Assembly (NCBI RefSeq): GCF_031181555.1
Contig: NZ_JAPSKQ010000003.1
Span: 1-52,184 of the forward strand
Length of the DNA stretch: 52,184 nt
Origin: Streptomyces sp.
GTDB taxonomy: Bacteria > Actinomycetota > Actinomycetes > Streptomycetales > Streptomycetaceae
Direction: 5' to 3'
The translations under genes and the position numbers were made by a program. Numbering within the stretch: position 1 is the stretch's first letter; every line of letters begins with the position of its first letter. Below, in pieces: positions 10,430 through 19,571 of this stretch. Below the pieces are notes generated by a model, which was not told the DNA's origin, ran no database searches, and saw only the letters and a list, made by a program, of their open reading frames with translations.

Positions 10430-10873
10430 ATGTTCCGTCTTGAGACAGAAGTCGACAGGGCCCGACGTGATCTGCTCCGCAGGCGCCTGCGGGACACCAA
10501 CACGGCGGCCTCCCCGGTGCTGCGCGCCCTGCGCGGAACGCCGGACGAACGCGAATCGGCTTTGCACGTGTGGGCGTTGGACGAGAACGGCGATCTCGCG
10601 GGCGGCCTGGTCGGCCACACCTGGACGACCTGGCTGCACGTGACCTACCTCTGGGTCGACGGCCGCCACCGGGGAGCGGGCCTGGGCTCCCGCCTCCTGA
10701 CGGAGGCGGAACGCATCGCCGCCCGGGAGCGCGGCTGCACGGCCTCCCGCGTGGAGACCTGGGACTTCCAGGCCCCGGAGTTCTACCGGAAGCAGGGCTA
10801 CGACGTGGTCTGCGTGATCCCCGACTATCCGCCGGGCATCACGGAGTACACACTGACGAAGCGACTGGACTGA
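10430..10873 (+). CDS. GNAT-family N-acetyltransferase
   Basis: A 147-residue GNAT protein. The acetyl-CoA pyrophosphate-binding motif is WVDGRHRGAGLGSRLLTEAE, and the late APEFYRKQGYDV is the usual beta-6/alpha-4 region. The substrate is unknown. I start at ATG 10430 (GGTGAG 5 nt upstream). An in-frame ATG at 10418 is an alternative if the transcript is leaderless. It converges on galK across a strong hairpin. Confidence 0.87.
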   Translation: MFRLETEVDRARRDLLRRRLRDTNTAASPVLRALRGTPDERESALHVWALDENGDLAGGLVGHTWTTWLHVTYLWVDGRHRGAGLGSRLLTEAERIAARERGCTASRVETWDFQAPEFYRKQGYDVVCVIPDYPPGITEYTLTKRLD

Positions 10874-10893
10874 CCCAGCCGGACCTCCTCGGC

Positions 10894-10920
10894 GGGGCCG
10901 GCCGGGCCCCGGCCGGCCCC
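10894..10920. terminator. Hairpin terminator between the acetyltransferase and galK
   Basis: GGGGCCGGCC (10894-10903) and GGCCGGCCCC (10911-10920) form a perfect 10-bp GC stem with a 7-nt loop between convergent genes. It ends the gal operon on the minus strand. Confidence 0.8.
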
Positions 10921-10925
10921 GTCCG

Positions 10926-12094
<1,169 letters not shown>

Positions 12095-12098
<4 letters not shown>

Positions 12099-13090
12099 GC
12101 CCTGGCCCCCTGCCCCTTCGTCACGTTCTCCTCGGCGCGCCGGCGCGCGAACTCCCACGCGTCGGCGACGATCCCCGCGAGGTCCGTGCGCGACGGCTTC
12201 CAGCCCAGCTTCTCGCGGGCCGTGGCGGCCGACGCCACCAGGACCGCCGGGTCGCCGCCCCGGCGCGGTGCCACGACCTCGGGGATCGGGTGGCCGGTGA
12301 CCCGGCGGACCGTCTCGACGACCTCCCGGACGGAGAAGCCGCTGCCGTTGCCGAGGTTGCAGATCAGGTGCTCGCCGGGGGTGGCGGCCTCCAGGGCCAG
12401 CAGGTGGGCCTCGGCCAGGTCGGCGACGTGGATGTAGTCGCGCACGCAGGTGCCGTCCGGCGTCGGGTAGTCGTCGCCGTAGACGGAGATCGCGTCCCGC
12501 CCGCCCTGCGCCACCTGCAGCACGAGCGGGATCAGGTGCGACTCGGGGTCGTGGCGCTCGCCGAACGCGCCGTACGCGCCGGCCACGTTGAAGTAGCGCA
12601 GGGAGACCGCGCCCAGCCCGTGCGCCGCCGCCTCACCGGTGATCATGTGGTCGACGGCGAGCTTCGAGGCCCCGTACGGATTCGTGGGCCGGGTCGGGGC
12701 GGACTCGACGATGGGGACCTGCTCCGGCTCGCCGTAGGTCGCCGCGGTGGAGGAGAACACCAGCCGGCGCACGCCCGCCGAGCGCATGGCCGCCAGCAGT
12801 GCCATGGTGCCGCCGACGTTGTTGTCCCAGTACTTCTCCGGCTTCACGACCGACTCGCCGACCTGCGAGGACGCGGCGAAGTGCAGGACGCCGTCGTACG
12901 AGGGGTCCAGCCATGCGGCGGCATCCCGGATGTCGCCCTCGATGAAGGAGGCGCCCGCGGGAACGCCCTCGCGGAAGCCGGTGGAGAGGTTGTCGAGCAC
13001 GACGACCTCGTGTCCGGCCTCCAGCAGATGCTGGGCGACGACGCTGCCGACGTAACCGGCACCGCCCGTCACCAGGTACTTCCCGCTCAT
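12095..13090 (-). CDS. galE: UDP-glucose 4-epimerase
   Basis: Interconverts UDP-galactose and UDP-glucose using bound NAD. A 331-residue extended SDR with the Rossmann motif GGAGYVG (9-15), the SSTAATYG segment (113-120) and the YGASK catalytic Tyr139/Lys143 pair. Both ends overlap neighbours by ATGA: with galT at 13087-13090 and galK at 12095-12098. Middle gene of the operon. Confidence 0.97.
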
Positions 13091-14175
13091 GAACTGGCTA
13101 CCTCCCGCAGTCGCTCGGCCGCGCGCTCCGGCGGCACGTCGTTGATGAACACGTTCATGCCGGACTCGGAGCCCGCGAGGAACTTCAGCTTGCCGGACGT
13201 GCGGCGGATGGTGAAAAGCTCCAGGTGGAGCGCGAAGTCGTCACGCGTGACGCCGTCGAACTCCTCCAGCGCGCCGAACGGCGCCTGGTGCCAGGCCGCG
13301 ATGTACGGCGTCGGAGGCTCCCCTTCCCCGAAGATCCGGTCGAAGCGCCTCAACAGTTCCAGATAGACCTGGGGGAACTCTGTGCGGGCCGCCTCGTCGA
13401 GCCCGAGCAGATCGGGCACCCGGCGCTTCGGGTACAGGTGGACCTCGTACGGCCAGTGCGCCGCGTAGGGCACGAAGGCGGCCCAGTGTTCACCCTCAAG
13501 GACGACCCGCTCCTCGGCGAGTTCCCGCTCCAGCACGGCGTCGAAGAGGTTCTCCCCGCCGGTCGCCTCCTTGTGCGCGGCCACTTGGCGCAGCATCAGG
13601 GCGGTGCGGGGGGTGGTGAAGGGGTAGGCGTAGATCTGCCCGTGCGGGTGCTGGAGGGTGACGCCGATCTCGGCGCCCCGGTTCTCGAAGCAGAACACCT
13701 GGTCGACGGAGGGAAGATGCGACAGCTCGGACGTCCGGTCCGTCCACGCCTCCAGGACCAGCCGCGCCTGGCGTTCGCTCAGATCGGCGAAGGAGGCGTC
13801 GTGGTCGGAGGTGAAGCAGACGACCTCGCACCGGCCCGAGTCCCCGGCCAGCGAGGGGAACCGGTTCTCGAAGACGACCACGTCGTACGACGCGTCGGGG
13901 ATCTCGCTCAGCCGCTCGCCCTCGGAGGGGCACAGGGGGCACTCGTCGGCCGGCGGGTGGTAGGTGCGGCCCTGGCGGTGCGAGGCGACGGCGACGCTGT
14001 CGCCCAGCAGCGGGTCACGGCGGATCTCGGACGTGGTGACGGTGGCGTCCAGCGGGCGGCGGTCGGCCGCGTCGCGCACGATGTCGTCACTGAGGTCGTA
14101 ATAGATGAGCTCGCGACCGTCGGCCAGCCGGGTCGAGGTCTTCTTCACGCCGGACGCTCCATTCGGGCCGCTCAT
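13087..14175 (-). CDS. galT: Galactose-1-phosphate uridylyltransferase
   Basis: Exchanges UMP between UDP-glucose and galactose 1-phosphate. A 362-residue HIT-superfamily enzyme with the zinc-site CPLC (79-82) and the active-site HPHGQ (176-180), where His178 carries the uridylyl group. Two starts are plausible: ATG 14175 with GGAG 7 nt upstream, and GTG 14148 with GGAG 8 nt upstream, giving 362 or 353 residues. The shorter one ([13 protein letters not shown]) matches the family N-terminus better. First gene of the galTEK operon, behind the AT-rich region at 14203-14283. Confidence 0.95.
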   Translation of the reverse strand: MSGPNGASGVKKTSTRLADGRELIYYDLSDDIVRDAADRRPLDATVTTSEIRRDPLLGDSVAVASHRQGRTYHPPADECPLCPSEGERLSEIPDASYDVVVFENRFPSLAGDSGRCEVVCFTSDHDASFADLSERQARLVLEAWTDRTSELSHLPSVDQVFCFENRGAEIGVTLQHPHGQIYAYPFTTPRTALMLRQVAAHKEATGGENLFDAVLERELAEERVVLEGEHWAAFVPYAAHWPYEVHLYPKRRVPDLLGLDEAARTEFPQVYLELLRRFDRIFGEGEPPTPYIAAWHQAPFGALEEFDGVTRDDFALHLELFTIRRTSGKLKFLAGSESGMNVFINDVPPERAAERLREVASS

Positions 14176-14202
14176 CGCGGCGCTCCACACACACTGCACA
14201 TT

Positions 14203-14283
14203 CTTCCAACAGAACCCAACATACCAAAACACAACCCACCAAGGCCATCACCGCTCACCACCCAACAAAAAACATCACCGGAA
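14203..14283 (-). promoter_or_regulatory. gal operon promoter/operator region (galP1-like)
   Basis: On the plus strand this stretch has almost no G; on the minus strand it is a run of G/T. The element AACCCA occurs at 14213-14218 and 14233-14238 (20 bp apart), and ACCCAAC at 14214-14220 and 14260-14266. A candidate leftward -10, TATGTT, is the complement of 14218-14223, with no good -35. S. lividans galP1 is known to have repeated hexamers and a poor -35, so this is probably its counterpart. Confidence 0.55.
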
Positions 14284-14286
14284 CTG

Positions 14287-14315
14287 TTCGACCACTGAAC
14301 GCGGAGGCGTAGGTT
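14287..14315 (+). promoter_or_regulatory. Promoter of the sodium/solute symporter
   Basis: TTCGAC (14287-14292), 17-nt spacer, TAGGTT (14310-14315), close to the streptomycete housekeeping consensus. It abuts the gal regulatory block, so one regulator could serve both directions. Confidence 0.5.
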
Positions 14316-14352
14316 CCGCGAGGTATCGGTTCGCGCAACGAAGCGAGTACTC

Positions 14353-16050
14353 ATGCAGACCCCCCCACACCTCATTCCCCCCACCCAGCTGGCGGCCGAA
14401 CTGCGGCTGCCGACCAACTGGCTCGACTACACGATCCTCGGGATCTACTTCGTCGTCGTCCTGGGCATCGGCTTCGCCGCCCGCCGCTCGGTGAAGACCA
14501 GCCTCGACTTCTTCCTCTCGGGCCGCTCCCTGCCCGCCTGGGTGACCGGCCTGGCGTTCATCGCCGCCAACCTGGGCGCCACCGAGATCCTGGGCATGGC
14601 CGCGAACAGCGCGCAGTACGGCGTCTACACCACGCACTGGTACTGGATCGGCGCCATCCCGGCCATGGTCTTCCTGGGCCTGGTGATGATGCCGTTCTAC
14701 TACGGCTCCAAGGTCCGTTCGGTCCCCGAGTTCCTGCTGCTCCGCTTCGACAGGGCCGCCCACCTGCTCAGCTCGGGGCTGTTCGCCGCCGCCGCCATCC
14801 TGATCGCCGGCGTGAACCTCTACGCCCTCGCGATCGTGGTCGAGGCACTGCTGGGCTGGCCGCAGTGGGTGGCGATCGTCGTCGCCGGCTTCTTCGTCCT
14901 GGCCTACATCACCCTCGGCGGCCTGTCCTCGGCGATCTACAACGAGGTCCTGCAGTTCTTCGTCATCCTCGCCGCGCTCATCCCGATCACGGTGCTCGGC
15001 CTGAAGAGCGTCGGCGGCTGGGGCGGTCTGTCCGACTCCCTCACCGAGTCGCGCGGCGGCGACTTCATGACCTCCTGGGGCGGCACCGGCATCGGCAGCG
15101 ACAACCCGCTCGGCGCCAACTGGCTGACCATCGTCCTCGGCCTCGGGTTCGTCCTGTCCTTCGGCTACTGGACGACCAACTTCGCCGAGGTGCAGCGCGC
15201 CCTGTCCGCGAAGAACCTCTCGGCGGCCCAGCGCACCCCGCTCATCGCCGCCTTCCCGAAGATCTTCATCGTGTTCCTGGTGATGATCCCGGGCCTGGTC
15301 GCGGCGGTCCTCGTGCCCGCCATCGGCACGCCCGACTCCGACCTCCAGTACAACGACGCGATCCCGTACCTGATGGAGCAGTTCCTGCCCAACGGCGTGC
15401 TGGGCATCGCCGTGACCGGCCTGCTGGCCGCGTTCATGGCGGGCATGGCGGCCAACATCTCGTCCTTCAACACCGTCTTCACCAGCGACATCTGGGCGAA
15501 GTACGTGGTGAAGCACCGCGAGGACGAGTACTACGTCCGCTTCGGCCGCCTGATCACCGCGATCGGCGTCCTCGCCTCGATCGGCACGGCGTTCCTGGCC
15601 TCCTCGTTCTCCAACATCATGAGCTACCTCCAGACGCTGTTCTCCTTCTTCAACGTGCCGATGTTCGTGGTGTTCATCATCGGCATGTTCTGGAAGCGCG
15701 CGTCGATGAAGTCGGGCTTCTGGGGCCTGCTCGCCGGCACCACCGCCGCGATGGTCAACTACTTCGTCATCTACAAGCAGGGCATCATCGACATCCCCAC
15801 CGACCAGGGCGCCAACTTCGTCTCCGCGATCGCGGGCTTCGTCGCCGGCGCCGTCGTCATGGTGGCGGTGTCCCTCTTCACCGCCCCCAAGCCGACCGAG
15901 GAGCTCCAGGGCCTGGTCTACGGCACCACGTCCCCCGGCATGGCCGAGCCGCCCGCGGCGGGCGACGACGCCTGGTACCGCAAGCCGGCGCTGCTCGGCT
16001 GGAGCGCGGTGATCCTGGCCGCCGCCTGCTACATCCCGTTCTCGTTCTGA
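14353..16050 (+). CDS. Sodium/solute symporter (SSS family), probable galactose/glucose transporter
   Basis: A 565-residue polytopic membrane protein with about 14 hydrophobic helices and the SSS-family sequences FFLSGRSLPAW (about 57-67, after the first helix), GATEILGMAANSAQYG and a central SFGYWTTNFAEVQRALSAKN. The family couples sodium entry to solute uptake. Divergence from galTEK and similarity to SglT-type sugar carriers suggest galactose or glucose as substrate; this is inferred. The start is ATG 14353. A small membrane protein follows 30 bp downstream and is probably co-transcribed. Confidence 0.88.
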   Translation: MQTPPHLIPPTQLAAELRLPTNWLDYTILGIYFVVVLGIGFAARRSVKTSLDFFLSGRSLPAWVTGLAFIAANLGATEILGMAANSAQYGVYTTHWYWIGAIPAMVFLGLVMMPFYYGSKVRSVPEFLLLRFDRAAHLLSSGLFAAAAILIAGVNLYALAIVVEALLGWPQWVAIVVAGFFVLAYITLGGLSSAIYNEVLQFFVILAALIPITVLGLKSVGGWGGLSDSLTESRGGDFMTSWGGTGIGSDNPLGANWLTIVLGLGFVLSFGYWTTNFAEVQRALSAKNLSAAQRTPLIAAFPKIFIVFLVMIPGLVAAVLVPAIGTPDSDLQYNDAIPYLMEQFLPNGVLGIAVTGLLAAFMAGMAANISSFNTVFTSDIWAKYVVKHREDEYYVRFGRLITAIGVLASIGTAFLASSFSNIMSYLQTLFSFFNVPMFVVFIIGMFWKRASMKSGFWGLLAGTTAAMVNYFVIYKQGIIDIPTDQGANFVSAIAGFVAGAVVMVAVSLFTAPKPTEELQGLVYGTTSPGMAEPPAAGDDAWYRKPALLGWSAVILAAACYIPFSF

Positions 16051-16080
16051 CCACGCTCCGACCGGGAAGATGGAGAGACC

Positions 16081-16404
16081 ATGTCCGAGCACTACTCCGA
16101 GCGTGACCTCCAGCGGGAGATCACCGAGCTGGAGACCAGGTCCACGACCGCTGCCCGCCTCTTCGACATCCGGCGCATCATCGGCGGCCTGTTCGTCGTG
16201 TACGGCGTCATCGTCACGATCGCGGGCTTCACCGCGTCCGACGCGGACCTCGACAAGGCCGAGGGCGTCAACATCAACCTGTGGACGGGGCTGGGGATGC
16301 TGGCCCTCGGCCTGCTGTTCCTGCTGTGGCTGAAGCTGCGGCCGACGGCTCCGCCACCGCCGGACGTCCTGCCGGACGGGCGGGACGTCGACCGGGCCGG
16401 GTGA
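16081..16404 (+). CDS. Two-helix small membrane protein paired with the symporter
   Basis: 107 residues: a charged N-terminal amphipathic segment (1-32), helix 1 (33-50), a short acidic loop, helix 2 (68-85) and a proline-rich cytoplasmic tail. GGAGAG precedes ATG 16081. Position and size suggest an accessory subunit of the symporter or a conserved follower of it. I know no function for it. The 197 bp after it hold only GC-rich short hairpins (for example around 16484-16520). Confidence 0.82.
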   Translation: MSEHYSERDLQREITELETRSTTAARLFDIRRIIGGLFVVYGVIVTIAGFTASDADLDKAEGVNINLWTGLGMLALGLLFLLWLKLRPTAPPPPDVLPDGRDVDRAG

Positions 16405-16601
16405 GCGCACGGCGTTGACCGGTCGCCCGGGGCCGGTGCGGGTGAGGGCGGGGAGCGCGGCCCGGCGCCACGGGGTGCCGCCGCGCCCCCTGGGGGCACC
16501 CCCTGCTCGGAGGGGCTCGGGGAGGCACGAATGCCCGCGGTCGAGCGGGCTCCTCCGCCCCGCCCGCAGCCGTAGCCGCTGCCCGCGCCCCCGGCGGCGG
16601 G

Positions 16602-17294
16602 TCAGTCCTCCGCGGACGTCAGCCCCCGCACCGGGCCCGCCCGGTCCAGCAGGCCCGTTCTCGCCGCCAGTGCGGCCGCCTCCAGGCGTGACCCCACGCC
16701 CAGTTTCATCAGCACCCGCTGGACATGGGTGCGGGCCGTCGAGGGGGCGATGCCCATGCCCGCCGCGATCAGACGGGTGTCCTCACCGTCGGCCACCCGC
16801 ACCAGCACCTCCACCTCCCTCGGCGTCAGCATCTGCAGCAGCCGCTGCCCCTCGTCGTCCGGCTGCGCCGCCGGGTTCAGCAGCTCGTGGAACGCCCCCT
16901 GCAGCAGCTGAGGCGCCACCGCCGCCTCCCCCGCCCGCGCCTTCATGATCGCCCGCTCGACGCCCTCGATGCGCTCGTCGTGCCGCACGTATCCCGACGC
17001 CCCCGCCGCGAACGCCGCCGCGATCCCGCGCGGGCTCGGCACCGGCCCCAGCACCAGGACCGCCACCTGCGGCCGTTCCCGCTTGATCTTCACCACCGGG
17101 TCGAAGATCCCCGGCTCCGCCGGCACCGCCGTCCCCAGCAGGCACACCTCCGGCGCCCGGCTGATCACCAGGTCCGCCGCCCCCGCCGCCGGCGCCGTCG
17201 CGGCCAGCACCCGGTGTCCCCGCAGCTTCAACGCCGAGGCCAACGCCTCCGCGAGCAATCGGTGGTCGTCGACCACCACCAGCCGCACTCCCAT
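16602..17294 (-). CDS. Degenerate (phosphorylation-independent) LuxR-type response regulator
   Basis: 230 residues with a receiver-like fold (VVVDDH at 6-11) and an intact LuxR helix-turn-helix near the C-terminus (LTPREVEVLVRVADG, then APSTARTHVQRVLMKLGV). The phospho-acceptor aspartate is replaced by Gly54 (EVCLLGTAVP), and the conserved lysine is replaced by His in GYVRHD. It should therefore not work by the usual phosphotransfer; ligand binding or constitutive dimerisation is more likely. The start is ATG 17294. No kinase gene is adjacent. Confidence 0.85.
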   Translation of the reverse strand: MGVRLVVVDDHRLLAEALASALKLRGHRVLAATAPAAGAADLVISRAPEVCLLGTAVPAEPGIFDPVVKIKRERPQVAVLVLGPVPSPRGIAAAFAAGASGYVRHDERIEGVERAIMKARAGEAAVAPQLLQGAFHELLNPAAQPDDEGQRLLQMLTPREVEVLVRVADGEDTRLIAAGMGIAPSTARTHVQRVLMKLGVGSRLEAAALAARTGLLDRAGPVRGLTSAED

Positions 17295-17486
17295 CGAACA
17301 ACCAACCCCCCTACCGCGCGCACCCCCGTGCGCCGCCGCCCCGCCCGGCCCCCCGGTGAATCCCCGGTGGGTCCCCGTGGATGCCCCCGGAAGCTACACG
17401 CTCGTTCGGCGTTCCGCTCCCCTACCGGCGAGAATCGCCCCGGATCACCGAAATTCTCGCCTTCGACGGCGATGGGCGGTACGCGC

Positions 17487-17520
17487 GCGGCCCCGCCCCT
17501 GCGGACAGGGGCGGGGCCGC
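17487..17520 (-). terminator. Hairpin terminator of the beta-propeller gene
   Basis: A perfect 14-bp stem, GCGGCCCCGCCCCT (17487-17500) with its complement (17507-17520), and a 6-nt loop. It lies 34 bp after the stop of the leftward gene at 17555. The rest of the 260-bp space toward the regulator gene shows nothing else. Confidence 0.85.
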
Positions 17521-17554
17521 GAAGCGAAACCGCTCAGGGGAACCGTACGGACGA

Positions 17555-19465
17555 TCAGCCCGTACCGAAGGCGATCGCCAGGTACTCCTTGTCCGATCCC
17601 GAGAAGTCACTGGCGAACACGCTCGACATGTACAGCCGCCCCTGCGAGAACAGGATCTCGGCGTACTCCGGCAGCATGCTCCGCTCCACCTCCCGCACGG
17701 ACTCCGTCGCCGGGTTCTCCATCAGCGTCGTCTGCTTGAAGGTCCCCCCGTCGATGCTCACGACCTGACCGCCCTTGTCGTACGGCCCGCGCTTGTACGC
17801 CAGGACGTTGCCGCCGTCCATCCGCAGCGGGGTGATCGTGTAACCGTCCCCCGCGTCGGCGCGCTGACCGGTCTGCTTGCCGGTCGCCAGGTCGAAGGTC
17901 ACGACCTCGTTGGTCTCGCCGTACTCGCCCGTGTTCTCGTGCTCCTCGGTCGGGATGTACAGCCGGTCGTTGCCGACCGCCAGTCCGGAGCACTGCTCGA
18001 TCTTGGTGATGATGTCGCAGGTGGCCGCGAACTCCTCGCCCGGCGCGGAGATGCGCGTCCGCAGCTTGCCGGTCTTGTTGTCGACGGAGAAGAAGTCCGA
18101 GATGCCGCTGCCGTCACCCGCGGAGTCGCCGACGTCGGCGGCCACGACGAGCGGGTCGGTGGACACGATGCCGGCGTACTCGATGCCCTCGTCCATCTTG
18201 TACTCCGAGATCACCTTCCCGGACTTCGGGTCGATGGTCTGGATGTGCAGCTGGCGCTCGTCGTACGAACCGCACTTGCGCACCGCGACCATCTTCGCGC
18301 CGCCGCCGTACCCGGCGTCGTAGCAGGAGTCGGACGTCTTGGGGGCCCACAGCTGCTTGCCGGAGGCGATCTCCCAGGCGGCGCCGCCGCTGGTGCTGCC
18401 CGCGGCGACGGTGCCCCCGCTGAGGGTGACGTTGTTGAAGCTGATCGGCATGGTGCCGGTCTTGGCCGTCTTGGTCCACACCGTCCTGCCCGCCTCCAGG
18501 TCGATCAGCGCGACCTCCGTGCAGGACTGCGGTTCGTCCTTGGTCGGCATGGCGGGCTTGTGGACGATCGCCGTCTTGTTGTCCTCGGTGACGTGGTCAC
18601 TGGCCTCGCACACGGGACCGGGCAGGTCGATCGTCCACTGCTCGGTGCCCTTGTCGCGGTCGTACCCGACGACCTCGGCGATGCCGCTCTTGGCGTACAC
18701 CGTGTCGGTCACCCAGGAACCCGAGGTGACGATGGTCGTGCTGCCCTTGGGGACCTTGGGCGCCGGCACCTGGAAGAGGACCTTGGAGCCGGGGTCGGCC
18801 GGGGCCTTCTCCTTGCCGCCGGCGGAGGTGCCGCCCTCGCCGCCGCCGTTCTTGGCGTCCTTGCCGCCGGTGCCGCCGCCGGAGTCCGCGGAGTTGTTCT
18901 TGTCGTCGTCCTTGCCGGAGGACGCGTACCAGACGCCGCCGCCGACGATCAGGGCGATGGCCACGACCGCGGCGACGATGATGGCCATCTGCGCGTTGGG
19001 CTTCCGCCCGCCGCCGCCCGGCTGCCCCGGCTGCAGCTGCATCGGCACGGTCGCCTGGGGATAGCCGTATCCGGGCTGACCGTACGGCCCCGGCTGCTGG
19101 GGCTGACCGTACGGCCCCGGCTGCTGCCCGGGGTAGCCGTACCCGGCCGGGGGCTGCTGCGGGTAGCCGTACCCGGCCGGGGGCTGCTGCGGGTAGCCGT
19201 ACCCGGCCGGGGGCTGCTGCGGGTAGCCGTACCCGGGCCCCTGCGGGGCGGACGGGGGAGGCGTCGGCGCGGCGGCCGGAGGTGACTGCGGGGTCTGCGG
19301 GTACCCGTACCCGGGCTCGGGGGCCTTGTCGAGGCCGGGCCCGCCCGGAGCGGGCTGCTGCTGCGGAGGCTGCCCGGGCTGAGCGGGCGGCTGCGCCGGG
19401 GGCTGCGGCGGTCCGAAGCCCGGCTGCTGCGAGGGCTGCTGGGGCGGTTGAGGCGGCTGGGTCAT
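17555..19465 (-). CDS. Membrane-anchored PQQ-like beta-propeller protein with a Pro/Gln/Tyr-rich tail
   Basis: 636 residues. Residues 1-150 are low-complexity P/Q/G/Y sequence with repeats of QQPPAGYGYP and QQPGPYGQP. A single transmembrane helix (about 155-178, IIVAAVVAIALIVGGGVWYA) follows, then a linker rich in Asp/Gly/Lys, then an extracellular domain of repeated blades of the type LDLATGKQT and IDLEAGRTVWT, as in PQQ/Pqq-like quinoprotein folds. Several cysteines may form disulfides. The function is unknown. Tails of this kind resemble those of streptomycete kinases and secretion-related membrane proteins. Paralogue of the next gene upstream. Confidence 0.85.
   Translation of the reverse strand: MTQPPQPPQQPSQQPGFGPPQPPAQPPAQPGQPPQQQPAPGGPGLDKAPEPGYGYPQTPQSPPAAAPTPPPSAPQGPGYGYPQQPPAGYGYPQQPPAGYGYPQQPPAGYGYPGQQPGPYGQPQQPGPYGQPGYGYPQATVPMQLQPGQPGGGGRKPNAQMAIIVAAVVAIALIVGGGVWYASSGKDDDKNNSADSGGGTGGKDAKNGGGEGGTSAGGKEKAPADPGSKVLFQVPAPKVPKGSTTIVTSGSWVTDTVYAKSGIAEVVGYDRDKGTEQWTIDLPGPVCEASDHVTEDNKTAIVHKPAMPTKDEPQSCTEVALIDLEAGRTVWTKTAKTGTMPISFNNVTLSGGTVAAGSTSGGAAWEIASGKQLWAPKTSDSCYDAGYGGGAKMVAVRKCGSYDERQLHIQTIDPKSGKVISEYKMDEGIEYAGIVSTDPLVVAADVGDSAGDGSGISDFFSVDNKTGKLRTRISAPGEEFAATCDIITKIEQCSGLAVGNDRLYIPTEEHENTGEYGETNEVVTFDLATGKQTGQRADAGDGYTITPLRMDGGNVLAYKRGPYDKGGQVVSIDGGTFKQTTLMENPATESVREVERSMLPEYAEILFSQGRLYMSSVFASDFSGSDKEYLAIAFGTG
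19141..19230 (-). repeat. Three perfect 30-bp tandem repeats in coding sequence
   Basis: Three identical 30-bp units (19141-19170, 19171-19200, 19201-19230), with partial units on both sides. Each encodes ten residues of the P/Q/G/Y tail. Neighbouring 27-bp units near 19074-19127 encode QQPGPYGQP twice. Identical DNA implies recent expansion and likely length variation between strains. Confidence 0.9.
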
Positions 19466-19571
19466 GACGTGAGTACCTCGGGGAAGGGGACGGGCGGCGA
19501 CGGATGAGTGACCGGACGGAGCGAGGGCGCCGGCCGTCGGGGGCCGGCGCGCCTCGCGGTCGTCACGCGCC

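Noticed and set aside
16484..16520. Insertion sequence end or REP element
   Set aside because: Short GC hairpins resembling repeats common in Streptomyces spacers, but with no second copy in the window to support it.
19131..19236. CRISPR array
   Set aside because: The repeats are contiguous without spacers and lie in frame inside a coding sequence.
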